A stretch of DNA of 64,000 bases from Cymbomonas tetramitiformis. Its lineage: Eukaryota > Chlorophyta > Pyramimonadophyceae > Pyramimonadales > Pyramimonadaceae. The stretch spans positions 26,095-90,094 of the forward strand of contig LGRX02035339.1 of the NCBI GenBank assembly GCA_001247695.2. The letters are read 5' to 3'. A program made the translations under genes and the position numbers. How positions within the stretch are numbered: the first letter of the stretch is position 1; each line of letters opens with the position of its first letter. Shown piece after piece: positions 18,992-37,150 of the stretch. The notes beneath the pieces are model-generated. The model saw only the letters and a program-made list of their open reading frames with translations, did no database searches and was not told the DNA's origin.

Positions 18992-20096
18992 CTTTCCTGT
19001 TGGCAAGGAGACGGCGCACTTAGCCCAGTTATGTACATCCCTTGCATTGCATCGATATAAAAACTCGATATGAAAATACCACCTCAAAGTTAGCAAATAG
19101 TGTGCAATTGTGCAGAAAGAGTTCTCGCGATGAGGAAGTAGTATCGCTCACTCGCCGCGAGTATCAAAAACAATATACACCCGTCATCTCTGCTGAATAC
19201 CCCCGACTTCTTTACCCGTCGGATCCCAGTTCAACTGCTATGCGTTCTAGAAACAAGAATGCATCACCGAGGTATGGCTACTAAAGCGAAACTCAGCTGC
19301 GGCATAACTTTGGACAGAAACACACTGGAGCGTGTTCAAGATCACGCGCAACCTCTGTAAGTTTCCACACCATGAAATTCAAAATAGACAAAGATTTCAA
19401 TACGATTATTTTACAGTGCTACTCATCAACACCGTGCTCAAACTTTCAAAGTACTGGAGATCTACCTTAGAGATCACACCGAGCTTGAAACACCGGGTAA
19501 GGACAGTGTGTTCAGAGACCCATATTCCCCAAGCGCAAACGTGTTCAGGAAAATCCCTCACCAACGTGGCGGGTGCATTGCGACGCACCTTGTTTTGAAA
19601 AAAGCTTGAAGAATAACAACCTGATAAAATCAGTGTGTAGCGAGGAAAAGACTTGGGCTTACAGTCCTGCTCGTTTTGTGCACACTCCGACTCGACTCAC
19701 GACTGCAGACAAGTCGACTCGACAGCTCGACACACGAGATGAGAGAGGCTGGGTGCCGACCTGCCGAGGCTTTCCAATGAACTTGGAACATCTCAGCACG
19801 TCAGCAGCAGGCGAAGGGTGCGGGTGCTCCCATCCCATCCGCATCCCACGGGGCGCCAGCGCCAGCGCCAGGGTTACGGTCATACTGTCCCAGTGTGAGT
19901 GACATGTTCAAAATTGCTGCGCCGCGCCGCGCCGCGCCGTCATCGTCAGGCGTCACTGTGACGACGGCGACGACAGCGACATCGACACCATGCACAAACG
20001 TTGCGCCGAAATTAACGTGGACGAGCCCCCACTACTATACGCTTCTCAACGACTCCGATATCGACGCGCGTCCGTAAAAATCGAGTTTTTATCGGA
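18992..20096. other. NDK-like gene upstream region; no other gene seen
   Basis: This holds the presumed promoter of the NDK-like gene, followed by DNA without a convincing frame. Near 19917-19990 there is a short GCCGC repeat and a run of GACGGCGACGACAGCGAC-like triplets. Nothing else is recognised. Confidence 0.4.
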
Positions 20097-20734
20097 ATGA
20101 AGATCCACATGACCGGATGGAGATGTTCGGATTTATCAGAATCGCGCAGCAGGAGCCGGGTGTGTCTGCTCTGGCTCTGTCTACGGCCTTCCCTGCAGCT
20201 GACACTTCTTGGATGCAGAGGGCGGCCACGTTCTTCGAGAATCATGCTATGGGTCATGGTCAGATGGGCCCCGCCTCCCCCATACACTACCGGGAGGCTG
20301 AGCCTGTTCCTGACAGCAGCCTGTATGCCCTGCCTCACGCGGTGCCAGTACCATTTGATGGCACGGGCTACGAGGACGGTCCGCGGGAGTACCACTCTCA
20401 GCGGTCTGGCATGTATGGTACCTCTGGACCCTTCATTCCCAGGCTGGAGCTCCCGGTGGCTGTCATGATTGACAACCAGGCGGCCTCCTCCATTCTGAGG
20501 AATGTCATGCTATCCACCAAGATTAAGCATGTGTTGATCCGTTTTCACTGCTTTCGGGGGTGGGTGTGTGCTGGGTACCTAGTGCCTGTTTACATCAACA
20601 CTTTACTCAACCTGGCTGATATCTTCACCAAACCTCTTCCTGGGCTCAAGGACAAGGTGCGGGTGATCATCAGCATGATCGAGTCCTTCATGGACGTGAT
20701 CCGCCCGCACCCCAGTGGTGCGGGTGACTCCTAG
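20097..20734 (+). pseudogene. Copia-type RNase H fragment (5'-truncated)
   Basis: The C-terminal half reads VAVMIDNQAASSILRN, STKIKHVLIRFHCFR and LADIFTKPLPG, the conserved end of Ty1/Copia RNase H (usually the D-N-x-A-x-L-x-L ... K-H-I-x-I-R-x-H ... A-D-x-x-T-K-x-L sequence). The first half has no such similarity, and no reverse transcriptase precedes it. This is a 3' remnant of a plus-strand Copia element; the stop is at 20734. Confidence 0.75.
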
Positions 20735-21527
20735 GTTCTCTGGTCCTCTGTCCGGCTGAGCTGCAGGCCTATGAGCCGGCAGCGGTCGGGCAAGGGGTCT
20801 TTCTGGTCTGACTGGATTGATGCCCTTTGACGTGGTGCCCTTCTGGACTGGACTTTGTGTTCGTGGACAGACTGGTACCTATGACCTGCCCTATGAGACC
20901 TTAGACACCGACAGCTCTACTCTGACCTTAAGCACATCTGACTGGATTCTGGCCTTTGACTACATCCTGTACTTCTTTGACATCTTCTATGACCTCCAGT
21001 ACTGGTTGACCGTCGAGCTGGGCAGCATCGGATGAGAGTATCTATCGGGGAGCGAGATCTGGCGGAGACCAGTCACTATTTTCATATCCTTGTGGCAGTC
21101 CACCTAGTTGGCATGCATATACTAGTACTTTAACATTCGGTTTAGAGGGTTAGCCGGAAGCGGGGATGGCGGCAGGTCGGCCCTTTGGTTGATGTTGTTC
21201 TGATCCGTGGACGGGGACCTCTTAGTTTGCATTAGCTACCTGTTTCACATTCTTGTGCCACCTCCGCCGAGGTGGTGTGCTGAGATTCAGTAGTTCAGTA
21301 CCGCGTATGACGTATGACAGTGACAGTGACAGTACAGTGACTTCCTACCTGTACTCAGTAGTTCGACTTCGGTAGCTTAGACTGTGACACACGATATGAT
21401 TGCCTAGTGACGGCCTCAGAGCTTAGATAGCCTGAGAGTCGTGTTTTCATTTCTATCTTTTGATATACCCGATTGCCTCGCTCAAACCCTACGGCGTTCA
21501 GCGTTTTCACTGTGTCACTAGGACATT
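20735..21527 (+). mobile_element. Probable 3' untranslated region and LTR remnant of the Copia fragment
   Basis: This noncoding stretch directly follows the RNase H stop. It contains a frame (20817-21035) rich in Phe, Asp, Tyr and Thr without a known domain. Similar Asp/Tyr-rich frames occur at 25210-25437 on the other strand. A CAGTGA triplet run lies near 21311-21340. No matching 5' LTR was found, so the boundary is approximate. Confidence 0.4.
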
Positions 21528-23822
21528 CTAGTAGGTACCACTGTTTGTCAAATCATGCGTAGAGCAAATCGAGAGAATTGAAGACGCGCCGATGTCGTCG
21601 CAGGCAGTCATACCGGGTGCAACCGGTTCGGTCCTGTGCCGAATTGAGGAAGAAAGTTCATCCCCGTCTCCACCGCCCCAGGCGGGTGGCTCGTAGTCCG
21701 GCGATGGCGGAGCACCACCCGGCGAGGGCGGCGCAGTAATAATCGGAGCTGCCTCAGGTGGTTGCGGGGGGCCTGGGAGCCACGTCCACCCGTACCCGTA
21801 CGTAGTACGGTACCAGCTGTGGTACCAGCCCTCCGGCTGCCAGTAGAGATCCGGCGGGATGGCTGTGGGCGTCAGCTCACCAGCACCACCGACCTCGTCG
21901 CCGATGCGCCCTGTTGCCGAAGATGTTGGCGCGGAGCAATCACTTGAAGGCGCGGCAGTCGCACAAATAACAAACATCAGGCAGACTGCGAGAGACGTGA
22001 GGGCAGAGTACCCAAAGCCCAACGGCGGTCTGCCGCAGCCAAGAGCCTGCCGCGGCGGCGGATCACCCTCGTCGTCATCTTCGGACTCCTCCTCAGTCAC
22101 CGAAACTGAATCAACGGGTGCCACGGGCCCCATGCAATGCATCGCGAGAGGCGGGTTAGGGTTAGTGAGTTCAAGCCGCACCGCAAACTTGTCCATGAAG
22201 GACGTGTCTGGCTCGTGGGCGTGCAGCGCGCTGACGGGGTACATGCCCTCGTCGGACACCACCGACTGCGGAGTGGCAGGCGGTGCTGGCGGTGGCGGCA
22301 CGTCCAGAGCGTCGTCCGGGATCTTGTCGTGGACTTGGAAGTTGTTGACGTGCATGACACCACCAACCGCGCAGACCCCGAAGCGGGTGTCAGCGGGTTG
22401 GCAGCATTCCAGATACTCGTCGATGGCGTGAGTCTCAACGGTGTCGCCAACACAGAAGGAGGCGGCGGAGAGATCCTCGAGCATTACGGGCTTGCCGCCC
22501 GCCAAGAAGCATAGCGCGTCGAAGCGGTCGGTGTCGTTGTTGTCGATGGCGTGCTGGAAGGCAGCGGCGTAGAAGTCGCCCTCCACCTCCTGAACCGCGA
22601 AAGAATGCGCCCCAGCAGCTGTCTTCTCCGCACGCGAACCGCCGTGCGGGCAGTCGCGGTGCCAATGCCTAGCTTGCGCTGACGTGCACGTCGAGTGCTG
22701 GCAAAGCGGGATGGCCTGTCCAGTCCCACGATGAAACGCCACAAGCTTCGAATTCCCCTGCGAGTAATTCCCCTCCGGGAGCAGAGAGGCTGCGAAGCGG
22801 TACTTCAACCATGTGCGTGGGTTGTGAGGCTTCTCCGCGCGGGGAGTGAAGCCCTTTCCGTTGACCTTGTCGGAGAGAACGCGCACCTCCTTGCGTAACG
22901 CGAGGAGGATCTCCATCACGTCGGCGTCCGCGGAAATGTGTCCGCTCGGCGGGTCGCCAAACCTCGCAGGCAACATGTGGCCGCCAACCGCAGCCGACTT
23001 CGGCGAAGCCGTGCCAGCCCGCACGTGAGCCGCATGACACTCGCGGGCCCACTGCTGAATGGTCAACAGGGACACCGCCGCCCGCTGGTCGTGCACCAGC
23101 AGGAGCCGCGACACCACAGGCCTGTAGTAGTCGGCGTCCATGGCCTGAATGAATTGCCCTTTGACGTCGTCCTCGTCCAGGGTGTTCTTGCGTTTCGCGG
23201 CGGCGAGCGCGGCGTTGAAGTCCATGATCGAGTCGTTGGGGTCCATGCCGTAGCCCAGTTCAACTGCCAGCAAGTCCGACGTCCCCTGAAAGGGTGCGTC
23301 GGCATGAAGCAGCTTACGCGCAAACTCGAGCAGAACACGTTTCCCATCCGCGGGAAACGTCTGAGCAGAGCTCTCCAACCAGTCCGAAGCTGGACTGGAA
23401 GGATGCACGAGGAGCTCAAGGGTGGAGAAGAGGAGCTGATTGCTCTCCTCCCGCACCGTGATGCCGGCGTCGTCGAGTATAAAGAGGTCGCCCAGCTGCT
23501 CGTCCTCGGCCACGAAAGCTTCGCGAAGAGCAGCCACCATGCGGGTAAAGATGACGTGCACGTTCTTCTCGTTGCCATGGAAGCGCTCGTCCTTCAAGCC
23601 GAAGCACTTCTTGGCGACAAATTTGGCGGCCTTCTCGTCGTGCCTGGTGCGGATCAGAGTACGGACAGCTGCCACGAATGCCGCAGGGGGTCCAGACGCT
23701 GGAGGGACGGTCGCCGTCGGAGTCCCTGGAGTGGCCGCATGTCGGGCAGCAGCTTGGTCGAAAATAGTCGCTAGGTTCCTCCTCCGCAGAGGAGCGCTCG
23801 AAGTAGATCTGGTGGTAACCAT
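21528..23822 (-). CDS. Gag-like protein of an LTR element, with zinc knuckle and C-terminal hydrophobic segment
   Basis: I chose the ATG at 23822 (MVTTRSTSSAPLRRRN) although the frame is open to 24077. The protein is about 764 residues: a basic start, a helical region with FVAKKCFGLKDERFHG and LLEFARKLLHAD, then PLCQHSTCTSAQARHWHRDCPHGG, a Cys/His cluster like a gag zinc knuckle. A linker with many Asp/Pro follows, then a hydrophobic stretch (ALTSLAVCLMFVICATAA) and a Pro/Gly/Tyr-rich tail. No protease or polymerase motif is seen. It lies tail to tail with the plus-strand Copia fragment. Confidence 0.6.
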   Translation of the reverse strand: MVTTRSTSSAPLRRRNLATIFDQAAARHAATPGTPTATVPPASGPPAAFVAAVRTLIRTRHDEKAAKFVAKKCFGLKDERFHGNEKNVHVIFTRMVAALREAFVAEDEQLGDLFILDDAGITVREESNQLLFSTLELLVHPSSPASDWLESSAQTFPADGKRVLLEFARKLLHADAPFQGTSDLLAVELGYGMDPNDSIMDFNAALAAAKRKNTLDEDDVKGQFIQAMDADYYRPVVSRLLLVHDQRAAVSLLTIQQWARECHAAHVRAGTASPKSAAVGGHMLPARFGDPPSGHISADADVMEILLALRKEVRVLSDKVNGKGFTPRAEKPHNPRTWLKYRFAASLLPEGNYSQGNSKLVAFHRGTGQAIPLCQHSTCTSAQARHWHRDCPHGGSRAEKTAAGAHSFAVQEVEGDFYAAAFQHAIDNNDTDRFDALCFLAGGKPVMLEDLSAASFCVGDTVETHAIDEYLECCQPADTRFGVCAVGGVMHVNNFQVHDKIPDDALDVPPPPAPPATPQSVVSDEGMYPVSALHAHEPDTSFMDKFAVRLELTNPNPPLAMHCMGPVAPVDSVSVTEEESEDDDEGDPPPRQALGCGRPPLGFGYSALTSLAVCLMFVICATAAPSSDCSAPTSSATGRIGDEVGGAGELTPTAIPPDLYWQPEGWYHSWYRTTYGYGWTWLPGPPQPPEAAPIITAPPSPGGAPPSPDYEPPAWGGGDGDELSSSIRHRTEPVAPGMTACDDIGASSILSICSTHDLTNSGTY

Positions 23823-25700
23823 GATGAAATGACAGTAGGGGTGGAGCAAGCGGGTGTGATCGGGAAGCGGTCGCGGTGGTGGCGGCCAAGAGGTGGTGGT
23901 CGTCGAGAGCGTAAACTTGCGGATAAGGACGAAGAACTCGATGAAGTCGTGCGGACTTAAAGGATTCCCGGGTACCGCAAACGGTGTGATATCGACCAGA
24001 AGTACGGCAAAATCCAGCGAACGTAAAATCAACTCGTAAAATGCCCAAGTGCACCGTCCGCGAAGCCGCTCAATCAACCAAGCTGCCTAGGCCATACCAC
24101 TGAACCGCGTGTGCCTCCCTAGCGACCGCTCACTCCATCCCAAGCGTCGGCGTTTAGCCACTCATAGTAGAAGCAGTGTAAAAGCGATGGTGCGAACCAA
24201 AACCTGCTAGATATACAGGGCCGATATATATCTATTTGTCGTTATACCCCAATATAGGGTTTCGATATCAGAACGGTCGGATTGATAAGATAAAAGAGAT
24301 AAACATATACCTGACTTTAAGTTCAGGGATTAGGTTTCGGCCTACGAGTGACGGTCACCCAGACTACTCTAGGATGAGGCAGGTGACATATTTTAGGTGT
24401 CACTGTGCCAAATCCAGCATAAGCGTTATGAATCATTAGCGTTATTTGCCGTTCAAATGGACCCTATTATGGTGCTACATACCCCATATAGTCATACAGG
24501 ACCTGATATTAGACAGTAGCTATTACCTATATGCATAGTACTAGTACGCATACAGTAGTCACAGTCTCACTCTCAGTCCTTCTAGTGACATCACTCGACA
24601 CATGGTGTCACACATGGCACATCGTTAGCTTGCGCTCATGGACCCATGGACCCACAGTCTATAGTCATGGACCCAGGGACCTACAGTATTTACAGCATCA
24701 TATGTTCACTCTAGAGATATTCGAGCTACGCACATTCACAGAGACTCTCCGGCAGACTTATTATATTCGGATATATTACATGTTATTCGTGGGAGCAGTG
24801 TCAGATATATAGTACCGACTATATATTGTGGTGGTAGAATACATAATGCTTTCACTTAAGATAACATAAGAAGTCCCTTAGAAAGAGTGAAGCTCGGCTT
24901 AAGCCAGAAACCCTAAACCTGTGACACCCGTACTGTACAGAGTACTAGTACAGACAAAGGACTGTGACACACACGGGGTGTCACATCCAGCACGCCACCC
25001 TGTACTATTACGTAGGAAGAGTTAGGGTGGAGCAGGCAGATTGTCAGGGGAAACAAAACACACCATCTCAAGCGGTGGAAACAAATTTCTAGTGGGGGCC
25101 TGCTGTGCTCTTGGCCAGGGCGGTCCCAATTCTAGCTAGCACTACACACTGAAGGTTGCTGTGCCTATGAGACAGATCTAGTTGTGCTACTAGGTGACTG
25201 AAAGCAACTCTAGCCACCTAGGAAGTGGTCCACAGAGTAGAGTTCACATAAATTGTAGTTCGTGTTGCAGCTCTCAAATTGAAAGTCCAGACTGTAGATG
25301 CCGAAACAGTCAGAGTCCAGGAAACCAGAGTCCAGATTGAAGATGTCGTAGGAGTCAGCCGGTCCAGTGTCCAGAAGGTCGGGGTCAGTGAAGCAGTCCA
25401 CTGTGCCATTCTGATAACCAGAGTAGTGCCCGTACACCGAAGTGATCAGATAATTATGAAAGAGCTGACCTGAGAGATTAGATAACTATAGAAGAACTGA
25501 CTTGATCTCATTGGATGTGACACTGATGTGCCATTGACATGCAACTACCGGATGACATATGACATATGAATACAGAATCAGATATGGAAATTTGCCAGAA
25601 TAGTTATTTATGGTGAGTGATCGCTAATATCGCCGGCTTTTTATTTAGTAATCCTGCACCACACTGCAAGACTGCAAAGAGTAATAAGTTAATACAATAA
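23823..25700 (-). mobile_element. Presumed leader/LTR region of the minus-strand gag element
   Basis: This is noncoding DNA upstream of the gag-like ORF. It contains inverted copies of GTGACACCC (24918) and GGGTGTCAC (24976-24984) with GTACTGTACAGAGTACTAGTAC between. TGTCACATCC starts at 24979 and could mark an LTR edge. A minus frame at 25210-25437 is rich in Asp, Tyr, Ser and Leu and looks like the frame at 20817-21035. No paired LTR was found. Confidence 0.35.
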
Positions 25701-26626
25701 GCTACTATCTTCATACTGTGCCCACAACAAGTTGGTATACGTGCATGCCGCATGCCGAATTTCGAGGCCGTCGAGGAACATTCGATAGGGACCTATTCCG
25801 CGCGCATGGTACTCTCAAGCCTACCTTTACATAAGGTACCCCTAGTCCAAGAAAATGGTTTTCTAGGTTTGAGTGCATGATGCGATTACTCGGATCAGAA
25901 GTCAAATTTCTCCTAGAAATGCCCACCGCAGGCGTTTTTTTTTTTTACTTTTTGAAAAAAGGGAGTGCATTTTAGGGGGTTTAGAGGGTTCAAGGGGGCC
26001 TGCGGCCCAAATTAATCGCCACGGGCCAATTTTTTCTCCTCTAGCGCGGCTGTTGTTTTTCATCATTTTCTGGTACCAAGAAGGTAACCACATCTTCAAG
26101 GAGGGATATGGCGGGAGACGCGCCAGAGCCAACTCCATCAATCTTTTGCAACTATCACTGCACATGTTCGACCTGAGGGTGAAGCACGTCACGCATTGTA
26201 ATAATGTTGCTAGCTTTTCGGGGTTCGTCTTAAGTTACATCATTCCACTCCATCTTCAAGGAAGGACGCGGCACTAGAGCCAACTCCATCATTTTTTGGC
26301 AACAAGCACTGGACATGTCCGATGTATTTGTGAAATATTGCTAGAATCGTTCTTCATAACATATATAAGTTATCTACAGAAACTGAAATGTCGGTCACTT
26401 GATGAAATATATAACTAAACGATACATAAAAAACCGATAGATGCTCAGTTCATCGGATGGTTCAGGAGTCTGTTTTTACAATTGAAACAAGCTCGCGGCA
26501 TGCAGAGTTGTACATGATATCCAAGTAGGCACATTCACTCCTACAGAGGTAATGCTTAAACCCTAAGCGATGCACAAACTGAGTGTGCTTACTGAAATGG
26601 CTGTTTTGAAAATGCAACTTGTTGCG
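25701..26626. other. No gene seen; 3' flank of the sulfhydrylase gene
   Basis: This holds a T run at about 25935-25946 and two related segments on minisatellite scale: one with CCAACTCCATCA and CACTG...ACATGT near 26128-26165, one near 26280-26315. No frame is convincing. Confidence 0.4.
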
Positions 26627-33161
<6,535 letters not shown>

Positions 33162-34014
33162 AGTATCTCGTCATTGCCTAATGCGCAACACCGACCGAAT
33201 GCGCAACACTTCGTATAAAACGGCCATATATATGAAATATTTTGCTAATTACGTAAGGGGAAAGTTTCCATCGATCTTGGCGGCTCGAGGCGATGGAAAT
33301 ACATATCCGGTACATCTTGAATAGCCGTAGGATCGTCTCGGAATGCAATACACAAGCTTGGGGGGCATGAAACCAACTATATTTCGGAGATAAAAAATAT
33401 ATTATTCATCGAAAATTCGATTTATATCCAAATCGTCTGACGCAGTCGTACCCGGCTCATCGCGTAGATACACATAGACTATTCATAAAGCCCTAGATTC
33501 CAAACGAATCATTATATATGCCCGTTTTATCTGTAAAAACACACACATCTGTCCGTTCAAAGCCTGAAAAAACATTCGATCGAATTGATACAGTGAAAAA
33601 AACATTACAGTTACAGATTTGTTAGCAGTGAATATTTGTGCACTTTACGAGATATACTATTCATATGACCTTATAGTATCGTATATCACTGCAATCGTCT
33701 CGCCAAGGAGGTCCACGTGAGCACACGTATTCATCAATAATTATTAAAAATTCACTAAATATAGCCGTTTTATCTATTGATTTGAAGTGTTGCACATTAG
33801 GTCACCCCTAAGAATAGCAACATCTCACCCACCCCCTACTTCTCATGCCACATCGCCGAAAATAACGATTTTGAGGCCAATCTGGCTTGAAATCCTGACC
33901 TTTGGACTCATATAGGCGGGATTTGACACCATATATGCCCTTATACTCCAAATATATCGACTATTATGACCAATTTATCTATAAGTGTTGATAATTAGGC
34001 ATTGACGAGATACT
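33162..34014. mobile_element. AT-rich non-autonomous element with terminal inverted repeats (853 bp)
   Basis: The left end reads AGTATCTCGTCATTGCCTAA and the right end, reverse-complemented, AGTATCTCGTCAATGCCTAA; both continue to AACAC a few bases on. Internal copies of GTTGCACATTAGG / CCTAATGCGCAACAC and of ATAAAACGGC(C/T)ATAT occur in both orientations (about 33180-33235 and 33760-33810). It has no coding capacity. I could not find a target duplication, so the class is open. Confidence 0.6.
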
Positions 34015-34153
34015 CTTTGGGGTAGAGCGAGTCGGTCAGAGCCTACGGACCAAAATAGGACATAAAATAAGATAGGGTTTGTAACGTTTTATAGCAGATA
34101 CAGATCCGTAGGCTGATTCAAGACGCTCGTCACCACAAAACTTACTCTCGTCC

Positions 34154-34247
34154 CCAGAGTTTAGACGAGCCGCGCTTCGCGCGGCTACCCGCGATTCGAT
34201 TCGAGGGCTGCGTTACTTGATGATTGTGGAGCTCGTCTAAACTCTGG
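34154..34247. mobile_element. 94-bp foldback element
   Basis: CCAGAGTTTAGACGAGC (34154-34170) and its exact reverse complement (34231-34247) flank a 60-bp core that holds a second small hairpin, CCGCGC/GCGCGG. A related half-site AGAATTTAGACGAT follows at about 34267. No gene is present. Confidence 0.7.
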
Positions 34248-34528
34248 TCTTTCTCGTCAAAAGCCAGAATTTAGACGATAAATGTCTACCTTTTTCTTAC
34301 GGACCTCGGCAGTCGGCAGCTCAACAACGTATTTCGCTCCCGACTGGCTCATGATGCCGATATGTTTATGATCTGAGAGTTGAATATTTTGTTCATAACA
34401 TCAGTAACTTTTGTTTTATGCGGCGAGTTCTCACTGCAACCTCAAGGACGTCAGCTTAAGCGCGTAGGCTTCTCGAAGATTGCGATACTTAATTCACGTG
34501 AACGTCATCTTCGCTAGTTCGTTGCATG

Positions 34529-34606
34529 AGCTATGGCGCTCGGAACCGAGCAAATGAAACTGTTTTGGAAAGGTATTGCACTCCTCTTTTGGTTTCCGTG
34601 TTCTAT
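34529..34606. repeat. Left remnant of the 354-bp tandem array, split by the Copia insertion
   Basis: CGGAACCGAGCAAATGAAAC and TTTTGGAAAGGTATTGCACT here match the array units at 41161, 41515 and 41869. The unit continues on the far side of the Copia element at 40883. Confidence 0.85.
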
Positions 34607-34611
34607 GTTGG

Positions 34612-34965
34612 TAATCGAGATAGTTTGAAACACATACAGGGTAGAATATTCTGTATATCAGTGTTTTAATACTATCGTTGTACGCAAAAATATGAGGCTG
34701 AAACGGTGATAATATGTCTGTAAAAGATATAACATATGAGAGTAAGAGAGTCTAAGTAGCTTATGCTACGTGCGCTGTGTAAAGCTGTACGAGTACGGCT
34801 ACGGTAATGCTCGAGTACTCTAACACGTGGCTCGCGGTCACTATCGCTGTGACTCGCGGTCTCTGTCGCTGTGACTCGCGGTCTCGAGCCGAATAATGCA
34901 GTCATCTGTCACATGCATCGAGGAATGTCATACAGGGGCAGTACTATATATCTAGTCCCCCGTGA
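34612..34965 (-). repeat. 3' LTR of the Copia element
   Basis: 354 bp. It matches 40525-40877 apart from a handful of substitutions and a 2-bp indel near the outer end. It contains three tandem GTGACTCGCGGTCTC-like units, probably in U3. The internal edge is preceded, on the element strand, by a G/T-rich stretch ending GGTGG, the candidate polypurine tract. Confidence 0.9.
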
Positions 34966-35151
34966 CACCACCACATTCTGTGGATGTGTGTGGCAGTGGC
35001 ATGGTAATGTAAGACAAGCAATATATCAATATACTCGAAGACGGAGCAAGCATAGATCAGGCATTTGCATTGGCAAGAACTGGTCCTACTGGTGCCTCCG
35101 GGTCTTTAGAAATAGACATGCTCGCAGAGGCCCACCTTCCCTCGCCTCGGG

Positions 35152-35866
35152 TCACCCTATCAAGTTCTGCCGCTGCAGTGATGCTAAGACAATCTCGTGC
35201 TGTCGTTGTTGTTGTGGTAGTTGTTGCTGCTGGGCATGTAGCTTCTGTGCTTCAGCTGCTCGTAGCTTCTCTTTCAGCTTAACACCCCGGTCCTTAATAT
35301 CCAAGAGGCGGGCAGTGAACTTGTCGATAATGGGAACCCCGTGTTTGGTGGTAGGAAGGGCTTTAGTGAAAATGTCAGCCTGATTGTCATCGGTCGGAAT
35401 CCAGACCGGGGTAAACTTCGTGAGGGGCCCCTGACACCAGTTCCTAACCGCGTGGTACCGAACCGCAATGTGTTTGAGCTTAGTAGAGAGTGCCCGCTGA
35501 GTGACCAAAGTCTGAACTGCTGAGTTATCTACATTGATGGTGATGGGCTCAGCTGAGGGGAAGAACTCTGTCAGTGTGTTGTAGATGGCCGGGGCGGAGG
35601 TGCAGGCTTCTGACATGGCAACATACTCTGCCTCTGTAGAGTGAAGGGCAGTGCATGATTTCTGCTTCTTTGACCACCAGTCAATGAGCATACCGTGAAA
35701 GTAGAGACAGTAGCCGGAAACTGAGTTCCGTGTGGCAGTGTCTCCTGCATGGTCTGAGTCACAGAACGCTGTGAGCTGGGGTGTTGTAGGGTCAATAGCC
35801 ATAGCAAGTGTGTAGTCTCTGGTGGAATAGGCATAGTGAAGGATCCGCTTGGCAGCGGTGAGGGCC
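35152..35866 (-). CDS. Copia RNase H domain (frameshifted from the reverse transcriptase)
   Basis: The frame contains FCDSDHAGD, GYCLYFHG, WWSKKQKSCTALHSTEAEYVA, INVDNSAVQTLV, STKLKHIAVRYHAVR and NQADIFTKALP, all classic Ty1/Copia RNase H motifs with the catalytic D-E-D set. It ends in a glutamine-rich tail at 35152. A frameshift near 35870-35940 separates it from the reverse transcriptase ORF; the correct frame continues upstream as ALTAAKRILHYAYSTRDYTL. Confidence 0.85.
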
Positions 35867-37150
35867 TCAACTGTGGGCTGGTGGCAGAACTGAGCCAGAT
35901 ACGTGACGTGGTAGTATATGTCGGGTCTGACTGTATGTCCTGGCTAACCAGAGCAGAGAGTAGATCAAGGATCTGAGGGATGTCTCAATGGACCTGTCAA
36001 TGGCATCAGGTGGGGGAATGGGGAGGGAGAGACCCTCTGTCATCGGTGATCGAGGTGGCTGCTTATCCGTGTCTATGCTGAACTTAGCACACAGATTTGT
36101 GATGCTCCGCTCGTGTGAAAGCTCAATCTTGGTCGGGTATGACTCTCCTGTAGGAAGTGTCTCAGTCTGGACATCAACCTTGAGCTGGAGGAACTGGTTG
36201 AGGACACCAGAGTAGGTGGCCTGGAATGTGGACATGATGTCAGTGTGAAACCGGGCTCTGGACCGCTCATCGGCACAAGCCACAATGAAGTCATCAACGT
36301 AGATGAGGACTATGAAGAGCTGACCGTCAATCCAGCCGATGTACAGGCACTCGTCATATGTGGACCTGCTGAGTGTAGGGTAGCGGTCTGTCATGAACCT
36401 GTGTGCGGTCTCTGACCAAAGTCTGCCTGAGGTCCGATGTCCGTAGAGTGCCTTCTTCATATAGGCACCTACATATCCTAGGGGATGGACGTACCCCTTC
36501 GGAAACCTGACATAGTACCGCTCATCCTCAGGTATTAGAGCCTGGAGGAAAGCCCGAGAGACATCATAGTGGTATGGCATGAGTCTGTGTGTCAGGCAGA
36601 GCGCTAGTAGGAGTCTGAAGGTGGTGAGCTGAGGTGTAGGGGCAAAGGTCTCCGCCTCCTCATAGAAGGTGCGGTCCATGTCTCCTCTGGTGGTGCATCT
36701 GGCCTTGAACTTGTCAAGGGAGCCGTCTGTCAGCTTCTTGAGCTTAAAGACAAACTTACTGGGGAGGACGGTGGAGCCTGGGGGGAAGGCGGTGACCGGA
36801 TCGGCCCTGTCTGGCTGAAGTATGCCGTCAATCTCTGACTGAATGGCTTTGTGCCACTGTCTCCAATTAGGGCTGAGCCGAGCCTGTCTGTATGTAGCAG
36901 GGTCTGGCTCGTCCATGAAGGCATCACTCGGGAAGTCTGCGGGGTCTGAGTCTGCGTCTCTGAGGGCAAGGAGCATGGCCTTCTGGTCTGGGGAGATGAT
37001 GACAGCATCGGTGTCTGCATACTGGGTGGAGTGTGAGTCAGCAGAGTCGAAGTACACCTGGTATCTGTGCTGGACCTGAGGCTTATGGTCTACAGACACG
37101 ATGACTGCAGGGTGATACTTCTGTCGGTCAGCTGGCTTAGCCGAGCACAT
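35867..37150 (-). CDS. Copia reverse transcriptase
   Basis: A 427-codon frame with WHKAIQSEIDGIL, FVFKLKKLTDG, KARCTTRGD, YHYDVSRAFLQA, ALYGHRTSGRLW and the catalytic FIVLIYVDDFIVA (YVDD). The N-terminal ~90 residues are the tail of integrase. The last 20 residues are out of frame with the RNase H that should follow, so this copy probably cannot make a complete polyprotein. Confidence 0.9.
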   Translation of the reverse strand: MCSAKPADRQKYHPAVIVSVDHKPQVQHRYQVYFDSADSHSTQYADTDAVIISPDQKAMLLALRDADSDPADFPSDAFMDEPDPATYRQARLSPNWRQWHKAIQSEIDGILQPDRADPVTAFPPGSTVLPSKFVFKLKKLTDGSLDKFKARCTTRGDMDRTFYEEAETFAPTPQLTTFRLLLALCLTHRLMPYHYDVSRAFLQALIPEDERYYVRFPKGYVHPLGYVGAYMKKALYGHRTSGRLWSETAHRFMTDRYPTLSRSTYDECLYIGWIDGQLFIVLIYVDDFIVACADERSRARFHTDIMSTFQATYSGVLNQFLQLKVDVQTETLPTGESYPTKIELSHERSITNLCAKFSIDTDKQPPRSPMTEGLSLPIPPPDAIDRSIETSLRSLIYSLLWLARTYSQTRHILPRHVSGSVLPPAHS

